64,000 nucleotides of DNA from Gemmatirosa kalamazoonensis. GTDB taxonomy: Bacteria > Gemmatimonadota > Gemmatimonadetes > Gemmatimonadales > Gemmatimonadaceae. Under the pieces are notes generated by a model that saw nothing but the letters and a program-made list of their open reading frames with translations, was not told the DNA's origin and ran no database searches. The stretch spans positions 2,278,220 to 2,342,219 of the forward strand of contig NZ_CP007128.1 of NCBI RefSeq assembly GCF_000522985.1. The letters run 5' to 3'. Positions 1-7,636 of the stretch are shown in pieces. A program made the translations under genes and the position numbers. Position 1 is the first letter of the stretch. Each line of letters begins with the position of its first letter.

Positions 1-1235
1 TCGAGGCGCGCGCGCTGCTTCGGGTGCGCGGCGAGCGCCTTGTTCACGGAGTCGCACGCCGCGGCCGACGGCGGCGGCCCGCCGAAGTTGCCCTGGCGCC
101 CGGCGCCGCCCTGACCTGCGTTAGGCGCACCGCGGCCGGCCTGGCCGCTCTGGGCGTTCTGTGTGCCGCGCGACGCGCCGTCGCCCGCCACCGCGACGCC
201 GGCACCGGTGTCGCCGCCGGCCGGGCCGCCGCGATTCTGCATCTGCCCCTGCATCGCCGCGCGCACTGTGTTCGTGTCGAGGCCGAGCGCCTGCGCGGCG
301 GTCGTCGCCTCGCGCGCCGGACGCACCGCGTCCACCGGCACCGCGAGCACGTCCTGCCGGTTGTCGACGAGGATCGCGACGTCGCTGTTCATGCCCGGCA
401 TCAGCGCGCCGTCCATGTTGTCGATGCGGATCTTCACCGGGAACATCGTCACGCTCTGCTGCACCGTCGCGCGCGGCTCGATCTTCTCCACCACGCCGCG
501 GAACTGCCGGTTCGGGTACGCATCGACCGTGATCGTCGCCGCCTGGCCGGGCTTCACCTTCCCGATGTCGCTCTCGTTCACGAGCGTCGAGTCGTACACC
601 GAGCCGAGGTTCGCGAGCGTCATGAGGATCGTGCCGCCGCTCGGCGAGTTGGTCGACGACGCGATGACCTGCCCGGGCACCACGCTCGTCGCGATGATCG
701 TCCCCGCCGACGGCGCGGTGATCGTCACGTCCTCGAGCGAGATCTGCGCGAGCTCGAGCTGCGTCTGCGCCGAGGCGACCTGCGACTGCGCGTTCGCGTA
801 GGCGATGCGCGAGCTCTCGAGCTCCGGCGCCGTGATCACGCCCTGCTTCGCGAGCGACGAGTTGCGGTCGAACTGCGCCTTCGTGACCTGCACCGACGCG
901 TGCGCCGCGTCGAGCGCGGCCTTCGCCTGGTTGTAGCGGTTCTGCGCGTCGCGCGGGTCGATGCGCACGAGCAGATCGCCCTGCTTCACCTGCGAGCCGG
1001 TCTGCACCGGCATCTGCACGATCTGCCCGGACGTCTTCGACCGGACGTCGACCGCGCCGATCGGCTGGATGACGCCCGTCGCCTCGACGTCGACGACGAC
1101 GCTCTGGCGCTGCACGGGCACCGTCTGCACGGGCGCCGCCTCGGCCTTCTTGTCGCTGCACGCGGCGAGAGCGGCCAGCGTGCCGAGCGCGCCTAACGTG
1201 CAGACGAGGCGGGCCGCGGAGGGGGAGATTCGCAT
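1..1235 (-). CDS. HlyD/MacA-type efflux periplasmic adaptor subunit (3' end cut by window edge)
   Basis: Membrane-fusion protein that would link an inner-membrane pump to a TolC channel. The frame is open from an ATG at 1235 to the left edge, giving at least 411 residues. The N-terminus is a lipoprotein-type signal ending near LAALAACSDKK. It is followed by a barrel-sandwich hybrid half (SGQIVQMPV, GSQVKQGDLLVRID), an alanine/glutamine-rich coiled-coil hairpin around residues 90-150, the second lipoyl half (TITAPSAGTIIAT) and a beta-barrel (VKPGQAATITVDAYP). The C-terminal part carries an unusual Gly/Gln/Asn/Ala-rich stretch. It follows the TolC gene after 41 bases on the same strand, so the two form one operon. 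An ABC permease/ATPase of the MacB type would be expected beyond the edge but cannot be seen. Confidence 0.9.
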   Translation of the reverse strand, partial: MRISPSAARLVCTLGALGTLAALAACSDKKAEAAPVQTVPVQRQSVVVDVEATGVIQPIGAVDVRSKTSGQIVQMPVQTGSQVKQGDLLVRIDPRDAQNRYNQAKAALDAAHASVQVTKAQFDRNSSLAKQGVITAPELESSRIAYANAQSQVASAQTQLELAQISLEDVTITAPSAGTIIATSVVPGQVIASSTNSPSGGTILMTLANLGSVYDSTLVNESDIGKVKPGQAATITVDAYPNRQFRGVVEKIEPRATVQQSVTMFPVKIRIDNMDGALMPGMNSDVAILVDNRQDVLAVPVDAVRPAREATTAAQALGLDTNTVRAAMQGQMQNRGGPAGGDTGAGVAVAGDGASRGTQNAQSGQAGRGAPNAGQGGAGRQGNFGGPPPSAAACDSVNKALAAHPKQRARL

Positions 1236-1276
1236 GACGTGATTCGACCCTGCTGGGGAGGAGGAAGGCATGAGGG

Positions 1277-2671
1277 TTACAGGTCGCGACCGACGAGCTG
1301 CTCGAGCTGCGCGCGCGCCGTCCGCGCCGAGAAGCGCGCCTGCACCAGCGCGAGCCGCGCGTTGTTGAGCTGCGTCTGCGACGTCAACACGTCGAGCAGC
1401 GTCGAGACCCCGAGCTGGTAGCGCTCCTGCTGCACGCGGAGATCCTCTTCCGCCGCCGCCACCGACTGCTGCTGCAGCACGATCTGCTGCTGCGCCGTGC
1501 GCAGCGCGGTGATCGCCTGGACGAGCGACTGCTGCGCCAGCAGCTGTTGGTCGCGGAGCGAGGCCTCGGCGTTCGACGCCGCGATCCCCGCGTTGATGAT
1601 CGTGCGCTCGCGATTGAACTGGTTGTACAGCGGCAGCCCGACGTTCAGCCGGAAGTTGCCGCTCGTCGTGTAGTCCGAGCCGAACGGATCGAACGAGTTG
1701 TTCGACGAGCTGAGGTTGCGCCCGTAGCTCAGCGACACCGTCGGGTAGTACGCGCCGCGCGCCGAGCGGTACGAGAACCGCGCCGCCTCGAGGCTCGCCT
1801 GCGCCGAGCGGATGTTCGGGTTGTCCTGCGCGAGCGCCGCGAGCTGCGCGCTGTCGAGCGCGACGAACGCGGTGTCCGCGGTGAGCCCCGTCGGCGTCGC
1901 GCTCACCGGCACGTCGGAGCCGATCACGCGCGTGAGCGCCGCGTCGGCCGTCGCGCGATTGTTGCGCGCCTGCAGCAGCGCGAGCTGCGCCTGGCTCACC
2001 GCGATCACGCCGCGCAGCGAGTCGGAGCGCGTCGCCGTGAGCGCGTGCAGCTTCGCGATGGAGAGCGCGAGCTGCTGCTCCGCCTGCGCGAGCTGCGCCT
2101 GCGCCGCGACCTCGGACTCGCGCGCCGCGAGCGCCGCGTAGTACTGCTGCTTCACGCTGAACGCGAGGTTCGCGTTCGTCGCCGACACGCCGGTCTCCGC
2201 GGCGTTCTCCTGCGCCCGCGCGGCCTTCAGGTCGTTGATGCGGCGGAAGCCGTCGAACAGATCGAGGCTCGCCGACAGGCTCGTCGTCGACTGGTAGCGA
2301 TTGCTCGACAGCTCGCCCGTCGTCGGGTTCACGCGCGTGGCGACGTTGTTCTGCCGCGTGAGCCCCGTGCTGAGGTTCACGTTCGGGATGAACGCGGCGC
2401 GCGCCGCGCGCACCGACGTCGCCCCGGCGCGCACCTGGCCCTGCGCCTGGATCGCCGACGGCGCGTTGCGCTGCGCCGTCGCGATCGCCTCGCTCAGGGT
2501 GATCGGCCGACCGGTCGCCGAGTCGGACATCGGCGCGGCGAGCGCGGGGATGCGCACCGGCGGCTGCTGCTGCGCGCGCGCCTCGGCGGCGACGAGCGCG
2601 GGCACGAGGGCGACGGCAAAGAGGAACACGTGTCGACCGCGACGTGCGGCCGGCAGGGAAGGCGTTGGCAT
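1277..2671 (-). CDS. TolC family outer membrane efflux protein
   Basis: Outer-membrane channel of a tripartite exporter, about 464 residues. The chosen ATG at 2671 is followed by a clear Sec signal (MPTPSLPAARRGRHVFLFAV..., cleavage near AEARA/QQ). An upstream in-frame ATG at 2785 would put 38 unstructured residues before it. Two OEP repeats are visible, each with long Ala/Gln/Leu-rich helices and a conserved start: ITLSEAIATAQRNAPS near residue 60, and the second half with NPNIRSAQASLEAARFSYRSA. The C-terminus has the usual RYQLGVSTLLDVLTSQTQLNNAR helix. It is the promoter-proximal gene of the operon with the HlyD adaptor. The second TolC in the window (39067-40908) has a long low-complexity tail; this one does not. 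Confidence 0.93.
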   Translation of the reverse strand: MPTPSLPAARRGRHVFLFAVALVPALVAAEARAQQQPPVRIPALAAPMSDSATGRPITLSEAIATAQRNAPSAIQAQGQVRAGATSVRAARAAFIPNVNLSTGLTRQNNVATRVNPTTGELSSNRYQSTTSLSASLDLFDGFRRINDLKAARAQENAAETGVSATNANLAFSVKQQYYAALAARESEVAAQAQLAQAEQQLALSIAKLHALTATRSDSLRGVIAVSQAQLALLQARNNRATADAALTRVIGSDVPVSATPTGLTADTAFVALDSAQLAALAQDNPNIRSAQASLEAARFSYRSARGAYYPTVSLSYGRNLSSSNNSFDPFGSDYTTSGNFRLNVGLPLYNQFNRERTIINAGIAASNAEASLRDQQLLAQQSLVQAITALRTAQQQIVLQQQSVAAAEEDLRVQQERYQLGVSTLLDVLTSQTQLNNARLALVQARFSARTARAQLEQLVGRDL

Positions 2672-2833
2672 GGAGGTCGAGACGGCGGTAGGAACCTGCG
2701 TTGGCTGCGATAGAAACGCGCCGCCGCGGGGTTTCGTTAAACCGGCGGACCCTCGCTCGCACCGACCGATGGAAACCTGGTCCATCCGCGCCCCTCGCCG
2801 CTCTCGCGCGACACGCCGCGCGGCCCGTCCCGT

Positions 2834-3490
2834 CTAGCGCGGACCGCTGCTCCCGGCGGCGTCCGGCGACCGCACGAGCCGCACCACGAGGTCCGCCGCG
2901 TCCGCGATCGACACGCGCCCCGTGTTGATCTGGAGGTCGTAGAGCAGGGGATTGCGCCACTCCGCGTCGTGATATCGGCGGATGTAGGCGTTCCGGTCCT
3001 CGTCCGCCTCGCGGATCCGCGTCGCGGCGGTGCGCGGGTCGCACCCCTGCCGCTCGCAGATGCGGGCGACCCGATCGGCCATCGGCGCCACGAGGCGCAC
3101 GTGGAGCGTCCCCGGCCGGGCGGCGAACAGGCACTGCCCGCCGTGCCCGACCACGACCAGCGGCGGCGTGCGGGCCGCCTCCAGCATCTCGGCGCGCACG
3201 GCGTCGGCCACGGCGTCGGGGCTCATCACCGACGCCGTGTCGACGAACAGCGGCGCCTCGGGCGGGCAGACCAGCATCGCGGACGCGACGCGGGCGAGCA
3301 GCGTCGGCGCATGCTCGTCCATGCGTTCGACGGCTTCCGGGTCGAGCTCGAGCCGCGTCGCCACGCGCTCGGCGAGCTGCCGGTCCAGCACCGGCCACCC
3401 GAGCCGCTCGCCGAGCGCCTCGGCCAGCTCGCTCCCACCGGCGCCGAACTCGCGGGCGATCGTGATGAGGTCCGTGCCGTTGCCGCTCAT
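2834..3490 (-). CDS. Cytidylate kinase-like family protein
   Basis: About 218 residues. The start at 3490 follows a strong purine-rich ribosome site (GGGGGAG) and gives the family's typical N-terminus, ITIAREFGAGGSELAEALGERLG, which is a modified nucleotide-binding loop. Further features are a DRQLAERVA segment, a central VVVGHGGQCLF strand, LHVRLVAPMADRVARICE (the lid/LID-like arginines) and RYHDAEWRNPLLYDLQINT near the C-terminus. All are typical of the cytidylate-kinase-like proteins distinct from CMK proper. The family is thought to phosphorylate a nucleotide or a related small molecule; the substrate is not known. It stands alone, 162 bases upstream of the efflux operon and 17 bases downstream of the Ig-like lipoprotein on the same strand. 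Confidence 0.8.
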   Translation of the reverse strand: MSGNGTDLITIAREFGAGGSELAEALGERLGWPVLDRQLAERVATRLELDPEAVERMDEHAPTLLARVASAMLVCPPEAPLFVDTASVMSPDAVADAVRAEMLEAARTPPLVVVGHGGQCLFAARPGTLHVRLVAPMADRVARICERQGCDPRTAATRIREADEDRNAYIRRYHDAEWRNPLLYDLQINTGRVSIADAADLVVRLVRSPDAAGSSGPR

Positions 3491-3507
3491 GGCGCTCCCC
3501 CTTCCGG

Positions 3508-3900
3508 TCAGGGTGCCGTCGGCGTCGCCGTCGTCACGATGACGAACACGCTCTTCGTCGCCGTCTGCTGCGGCGTCGTAAACGTGAGGTCGAGCGAGGC
3601 CGTCCCCGCCGCCGCCGCGCGGACCGACACGCGCCCGCCGAGCGGCGCCACGCTCGTGATGGTCGCCACCGACGGGCGGCTGCTGGTCCACGTGACCGTG
3701 CGTCCGGTCGACAGCGCCGGCGTCGTCGTGACCGTCACGCTCGCGGTGTCGCCGACCCGCAACGACAGGGCCGTCGGCGAGACGGTGACCGTGGCGAGCG
3801 GCTCCGGCTCCTCGGTGGTCGTGTCGGAGCTCTTGCAGGAGCCCAGCGCGCACGCCGCCAGGGCGGGGAGCAGGCGCTGGATCGGTCGGACACGCAACAT
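3508..3900 (-). CDS. Small lipoprotein with one bacterial Ig-like (BIG2) domain
   Basis: 130 residues. The N-terminus is a lipoprotein signal (LPALAACALGSC with Cys22 as lipidation site), then a short acidic linker (DTTTEEPEP) and a single BIG2 fold. The fold shows the usual order: VTVSPTALSLRVGDTASVTVT, TVTWTSSRPSVATI and a C-terminal VSVRAAAAGTASLDLTF. The protein is probably an outer-surface or periplasmic lipoprotein. It has no catalytic domain. The same domain type occurs in multiple copies in the large M8 peptidase at 47.1 kb. It is 17 bases upstream of the cytidylate-kinase-like gene and may be cotranscribed with it, although no functional link is evident. Confidence 0.75.
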   Translation of the reverse strand: MLRVRPIQRLLPALAACALGSCKSSDTTTEEPEPLATVTVSPTALSLRVGDTASVTVTTTPALSTGRTVTWTSSRPSVATITSVAPLGGRVSVRAAAAGTASLDLTFTTPQQTATKSVFVIVTTATPTAP

Positions 3901-3990
3901 GGCGGCGGATCGCGGGGCGGGTGGTGCGTCGGTCGGTCCTGCGTCGAAGCTACGACGCGGGCCCCGCGACCGGAACGGCGGCGAGCGTGC

Positions 3991-4032
3991 CGGTCAGCGC
4001 GCGCCGGTCAGCGCGCGCCGGTCAGCGCGCGC
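3991..4032. repeat. 14-bp direct repeat, three tandem copies
   Basis: The unit CGGTCAGCGCGCGC is repeated three times without interruption at 3991-4004, 4005-4018 and 4019-4032. The third copy overlaps the stop codon (TGA, reverse complement of 4022-4024) and the last Arg-rich codons of the small hypothetical gene on the minus strand. It is a minisatellite-type repeat, likely to vary in copy number. Confidence 0.85.
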
Positions 4033-4405
4033 CGCGGGCGATCACGCGCACCCGGTGCTCCACCCACTGCATCAGGTAAGGGAGAAACGGGTCGCCGGCG
4101 TGCGCGTGCTGCAGCTCGCGCGCGAGTCGGTCGAGCACGCCCTGCATCGTGCACGTGTCGATGCGCGCGCACGCCTGGGCGAAGTCGCGAAGCCGCATCT
4201 CCCCCGTGCGATCGTCGAGCCGCTCGACGTGGTGGAGCGGCGGCAGCCCACGCGCCCACACCGACCCGTCCTCGCACCACATCACGAGCAGCGGGCCGAT
4301 CTCGCGGACGTCCGTGTACTGGCGGTCGGCGACGGGGAGCGTGCGCGTCGCGCCCGGGCGCGACGACGGCGGAGTGGCGAGGCGCGACATGGTGGTCGGG
4401 GGCAT
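4022..4405 (-). CDS. Hypothetical protein, about 127 aa
   Basis: I do not recognise this family. The part that looks like a real protein runs from about residue 20: VADRQYTDVREIGPLLVMWCEDGSVWARGLPPLHHV, then RDFAQACARIDTCTMQGVLDRLARELQHAHAGDPFLPYLMQWVEHRVRVI. It has one beta-rich segment and one helical segment with two Cys residues, and no signal peptide or membrane segment. The start is uncertain. ATG codons at 4405 and 4390 are both possible, and an ATG at 4582 would add an Arg/Pro-rich tail of low-complexity appearance that I regard as spurious. The gene ends inside the 14-bp tandem repeat. It is downstream of the ZIP pair on the same strand. Confidence 0.5.
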   Translation of the reverse strand: MPPTTMSRLATPPSSRPGATRTLPVADRQYTDVREIGPLLVMWCEDGSVWARGLPPLHHVERLDDRTGEMRLRDFAQACARIDTCTMQGVLDRLARELQHAHAGDPFLPYLMQWVEHRVRVIARGAR

Positions 4406-4619
4406 GGTCGGCAGCGTGCGCCGATGGCCGCGGCGTTCGCCGCGGCGGGGTGCACGTCGGATTGGAAGGGCGGGTCGCCGCGGTTTCGCGGCGGTGCGCG
4501 ACGTCGGGGGCTCGCGTGACGACGCGAGACGATCGCGCAGGGAGGTGGGGGGACCCGAGCACGCCGGCGTCGACGTGGTCATCGAGCAGACTCGGGCATG
4601 CGAACGTTACCGCGCGCCA

Positions 4620-4645
4620 GAGAACGTGGCGAGGGTCACGTTCTC
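4620..4645. terminator. Inverted repeat between ZIP gene and hypothetical gene
   Basis: GAGAACGTG at 4620-4628 pairs perfectly with CACGTTCTC at 4637-4645 across an 8-base loop. It lies 45 bases beyond the stop of the ZIP gene on the minus strand. It could be a transcription terminator for the ZIP pair, though there is no T-run, or an operator for the downstream hypothetical gene. Confidence 0.45.
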
Positions 4646-4689
4646 CGGCGGTGACGGACGCGCGCTAAGAAATCCTTGCGCGTCCCGCG

Positions 4690-5418
4690 CTACACGTACT
4701 GCTGGAAGAGCAGCATCGCCGCGAGCGTCAGCCCCGTGAGAAGCGCCACGCGCCGCCCGCGCTCCTGCTCGTACGCCTCCGGCAGCAGCTCCACGAGCAC
4801 CATGAAGATCATCGCCCCCGCCGCGAACCCCAGCCCGTACGGCAGCGCGCTCGCCACCCGCTCCACGAACAGATAGGCCGGCACCGCCATCAGCGGCTGC
4901 GGCAGCGACGAGAACACGCTCCACGCGGCGCACGCGAGCAGCGACACGCCCTGGGGCCGCAGCACCGCGCTGATCGCCAGCCCCTCGGGCACGTTGTGCA
5001 CCGCGATCGCCACGGTGATCGCCGTCGCGAGCGCCATCCCGCCGCCGAACGACACGCCGACCGCGGCGCCTTCGGCGAAGGAGTGCACCGTCATCACCAC
5101 CACCATCAGGAGCATCCGCCGCGCGCCGGCGCCGCGGAACTGGCCGATCTCCGGCTCGTGGTCGCCGATGAGCCGCTGCGTCAGCACGATGAACCCGATG
5201 CCGACGTTCACCCCCACGAACGTCGCCCAGCCGTTGCGCTGCGCGCCCTCGGCCACGAGCCCCAGGCTCGCGCCGAGCATGAGCCCCGCGGCGATCGCGT
5301 TCGACGCCGCGACGACGCGCCGCGACAGGTCGCGCACGAACAGGAACGGCAGCGCGCCGAGCCCCGTCGCCAGCGCGGTGTAGAGCGCGTACACGAACAC
5401 GCGCATCGTGTCGCTCAT
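4690..5418 (-). CDS. ZIP family metal transporter (second of pair)
   Basis: Inner-membrane ZIP-type divalent metal transporter, 242 residues with about eight hydrophobic segments. The family's metal-binding helices are visible: MTVHSFAEGAAVGVSFGGG (HSxxEG) near residue 115 and VAIAVHNVPEGLAISA (HNxPEG) near residue 140. A histidine-poor loop lies between TM3 and TM4 (GDHEPEIGQFRGAG). The C-terminal helix contains MVLVELLPEAYEQE. It starts inside the stop of the upstream ZIP gene (ATGA overlap at 5415-5418), so the two are translationally coupled. The substrate (Zn, Fe, Mn or other) cannot be told from sequence. The two paralogues may form a heterodimeric transporter; that is inference. Confidence 0.9.
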   Translation of the reverse strand: MSDTMRVFVYALYTALATGLGALPFLFVRDLSRRVVAASNAIAAGLMLGASLGLVAEGAQRNGWATFVGVNVGIGFIVLTQRLIGDHEPEIGQFRGAGARRMLLMVVVMTVHSFAEGAAVGVSFGGGMALATAITVAIAVHNVPEGLAISAVLRPQGVSLLACAAWSVFSSLPQPLMAVPAYLFVERVASALPYGLGFAAGAMIFMVLVELLPEAYEQERGRRVALLTGLTLAAMLLFQQYV

Positions 5419-6137
5419 CGCGAGCGCCCGCCGAGCAGGGCCACGATCCCGGCGGCGACGCTCACCACCACCGCGATGCTCGTCCGTCCTGTGAGCCGGT
5501 AGCTCCCCGGCAGCAGCTCGGCCAGCACCAGGTACACGAGCGCGCCGGCCGCGACGCCGAGCGCCCACGGCTGCAGCACCGGCGCGGCATGCAGGACGAG
5601 CATCGTGAGTGCCGCCAGCAGCGGCTGGCCCGTGCGCGCGAGCATCGCCGCCTGCGCCACCGACCACGCGCTCCGTCCGTCGTACGCGACCGCGGAGCCG
5701 AGCACCGCGCCTTCGGACACGTTGTGCAGCGCGAACGTGAGCACGAGGAACAACCCGAACGCGGGGGCGAGCGCCGCCGCGGCGCCGATCGCGATCCCCT
5801 CCGCCGCGGAGTGCAGCGCGCTCGCGATCACGGCGCGCCGGGCGAGCGTCGTGCGCGCCCGCACGCCGAGGAAGTGGATCGCTCCGACGCCGAGCCCGGC
5901 GCCGAGCGTCCCGCCGAGCGGCACGAGCGCCGTCCCGGCCATGAGCACGGCGTAGGCGATGCCGAGCATGAGCCCCGCCGCCGACGCGTTCGCCCACGCG
6001 ATCGCGCGCTCGGCGCCGCCCGCGCGGTCGTCGCGCCGACGCGCCGCCCCGATCCGCTCGGCGCCGAGGAACGCGCCGATGCCCGCCGGGAGCACGGCGG
6101 CGAGCGCGGCGAGCAGGACGATCTGGACGAGCGACAC
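5415..6137 (-). CDS. ZIP family metal transporter (first of pair)
   Basis: A ZIP-type transporter of about 240 residues if translation begins at the GTG at 6137, which places the first membrane helix (LVQIVLLAALAAVLPAGIGAFLG) at the N-terminus and matches the length of the neighbouring paralogue. A more distant ATG at 6350 would add 71 residues of non-conserved, Arg-rich sequence overlapping the divergent SET gene, so I rejected it. Metal-site helices are ASALHSAAEGIAIGAAAAL (HSxxEG) and TFALHNVSEGAVLGSAVAY (HNxSEG). The final helices carry VYLVLAELLPGSYR. It is transcribed divergently from the SET methyltransferase, with an 85-base intergenic region, and coupled to the second ZIP gene by a 4-base overlap. 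Confidence 0.88.
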   Translation of the reverse strand: MSLVQIVLLAALAAVLPAGIGAFLGAERIGAARRRDDRAGGAERAIAWANASAAGLMLGIAYAVLMAGTALVPLGGTLGAGLGVGAIHFLGVRARTTLARRAVIASALHSAAEGIAIGAAAALAPAFGLFLVLTFALHNVSEGAVLGSAVAYDGRSAWSVAQAAMLARTGQPLLAALTMLVLHAAPVLQPWALGVAAGALVYLVLAELLPGSYRLTGRTSIAVVVSVAAGIVALLGGRSR

Positions 6138-6222
6138 GGGAAACGAGATGCGGGCGGCGGATTCGGTTCGTGAGGGGCGGCGAAAGGTACGCGGGCCGCG
6201 TCGCGCCCGGTAACTTCCCGCG

Positions 6223-6684
6223 GTGTCCGCACTGCCCGCCGACCCGCCCTTCGAGATCCGCTCCTCCTCCATCCAGGGGCTCGGCGCGTTCGCCACGCGC
6301 TTCATTCCGGCGGGGACGCGCCTCGTCGAGTATGCGGGCCAGCGACTCACCCCCGCCGAGGCCGACGCCCGCTACCCCGACGTTCCCGGCGAGCGCCACC
6401 ACACCTACCTGTTCGCGATCGACGACGACGTCGTGATCGACGCCGCGGTGGACGGCAACGAGGCGCGCTTCATCAACCACTCCTGCGACCCGAACTGCGA
6501 CGCCGTCGTCGAGGACGGGCGCATCTGGATCGAGACGATCCGCGACGTGGAGCCCGGCGAGGAGCTGGCGTACGACTACGCGTACGTGCTCGAGGAGCGG
6601 CACACGCCCGCGGCGAAGCGCCGCTTTCCCTGCCACTGCGGCGCGGCGACGTGCCGGGGGACGATCCTAGCGAAGAAGCGTTAG
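6223..6684 (+). CDS. SET domain-containing protein-lysine methyltransferase
   Basis: 153-residue stand-alone SET protein that would transfer methyl groups from S-adenosylmethionine to protein lysine. It begins with GTG at 6223. The whole fold is present: the N-terminal strand IRSSSIQGLGAFATR, RFINHSCDPNC (residues 82-92, the pseudoknot NHS/C motif), GEELAYDYAY (112-121) and a post-SET zinc-binding tail CHCGAATCRG (Cys137, 139 and 144). It has no chromodomain or signal. Bacterial SET proteins of this size have been shown in a few species to modify nucleoid or secreted host targets; no target is indicated here. Its stop is shared with the convergent PEP-CTERM gene inside a GTTAGGC motif: TAG on this strand and TAA on the other, at 6681-6684. 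Confidence 0.9.
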   Translation: MSALPADPPFEIRSSSIQGLGAFATRFIPAGTRLVEYAGQRLTPAEADARYPDVPGERHHTYLFAIDDDVVIDAAVDGNEARFINHSCDPNCDAVVEDGRIWIETIRDVEPGEELAYDYAYVLEERHTPAAKRRFPCHCGAATCRGTILAKKR

Positions 6685-7439
6685 GCACGCTCGCGCCGGG
6701 CACGGGCGCCCCGACGCATGCGCGTGACCCACACGAGAGCACACAGGCCCGTCATGGCGAGTGCCAGCGTGCTGGGCTCCGGCGCGATGCTGACGGGCGG
6801 AGCGCTGATGCGTGGATCGAATCGCACGTCGCTCGCGCGCCAGTCGAGGTCCACGAGGTGGAAGAGCATCCACGCCGGTTGCTTCTGCGTGCCGCAGACG
6901 ATCATTCCGCCAGGCCACAGGGGGATTGTGTCGACCCGGACGTCGATCACGTTCCCGTTCTCGTCCGAGATCTCGGTCGGTACGTAGGTATTCCAGTCAC
7001 CGCATCCGAGCAGCGGGCTCGCGGACGTGAAAAGGTCGAAGCCGCCGCCGAAATCGGAATCGACCATCCACTGCTGGAACGGCTCGCGTGGGTCCGACAG
7101 GTGGGCCGCCCCTTCCGGTCGGGCCCAGTCGCTCCATCCGGGTGGCGAGTCGAGCTCGTGGCCGCGGATGAACATCTGGACGTTCCACAGTATCACGCCC
7201 GGGTCCGGCCTCACGCGGACCCATCCTTCGGTGCCGTGCGTGATGATCCACACCGTGGCACATCCCATGTCGTACGGAAAGCACGGATGGAACGCGGCGG
7301 AGGATGGCGGCCCGACACGCGGTGCTGCGAGCGCTCGCGACGGGTGGGTGAGGACCACGGCACCGAGGAGCAGCCCCATCGCGCAACGGCGCCGGATCGA
7401 TGCGTGACGGGACACGGCGGTGGCAGACCCAATCCACAT
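6681..7439 (-). CDS. PEP-CTERM sorting-signal protein
   Basis: 252-residue exported protein. The start at 7439 has a good ribosome site (GGAGGA, 6 bases away) and gives a signal peptide with a positively charged n-region (SRHASIRRRCAMGLLLGAVV..., cleavage near RALAA). The body contains several Cys residues and aromatic clusters but no domain I recognise. The C-terminus is a textbook PEP-CTERM signal: PEPSTLALAMTGLCALVW followed by RMRRGARARRERA. Such proteins are cut by exosortase and released or anchored at the outer surface, usually along with exopolysaccharide. No exosortase gene lies in the window. A second PEP-CTERM protein is encoded at 29.8 kb. Confidence 0.8.
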   Translation of the reverse strand: MWIGSATAVSRHASIRRRCAMGLLLGAVVLTHPSRALAAPRVGPPSSAAFHPCFPYDMGCATVWIITHGTEGWVRVRPDPGVILWNVQMFIRGHELDSPPGWSDWARPEGAAHLSDPREPFQQWMVDSDFGGGFDLFTSASPLLGCGDWNTYVPTEISDENGNVIDVRVDTIPLWPGGMIVCGTQKQPAWMLFHLVDLDWRASDVRFDPRISAPPVSIAPEPSTLALAMTGLCALVWVTRMRRGARARRERA

Positions 7440-7636
7440 GTGAGTCCTCCGTGGTTGCTCCATGACTGGCGTCTGATCCTGCGCGCTCAGGAGGTGTCGT
7501 GCGGGTCTCCGACAGCGAGAGCCGTTGCTCGAAAATGGCGACGCTCGAAGCCGCCGGGAACTCGGGCTGGCATCGGCCGCGCGAACGGTGAACATTCTGC
7601 GCTCGACTGGCGCACCCCCCCGCCAGCCCACGTCCC

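Noticed and set aside
24..1196. Long plus-strand open frame of 390 codons, Arg/His/Asp-rich
   Set aside because: It is a shadow of the HlyD adaptor gene on the other strand; composition is that of a GC-rich antisense frame and there is no domain.
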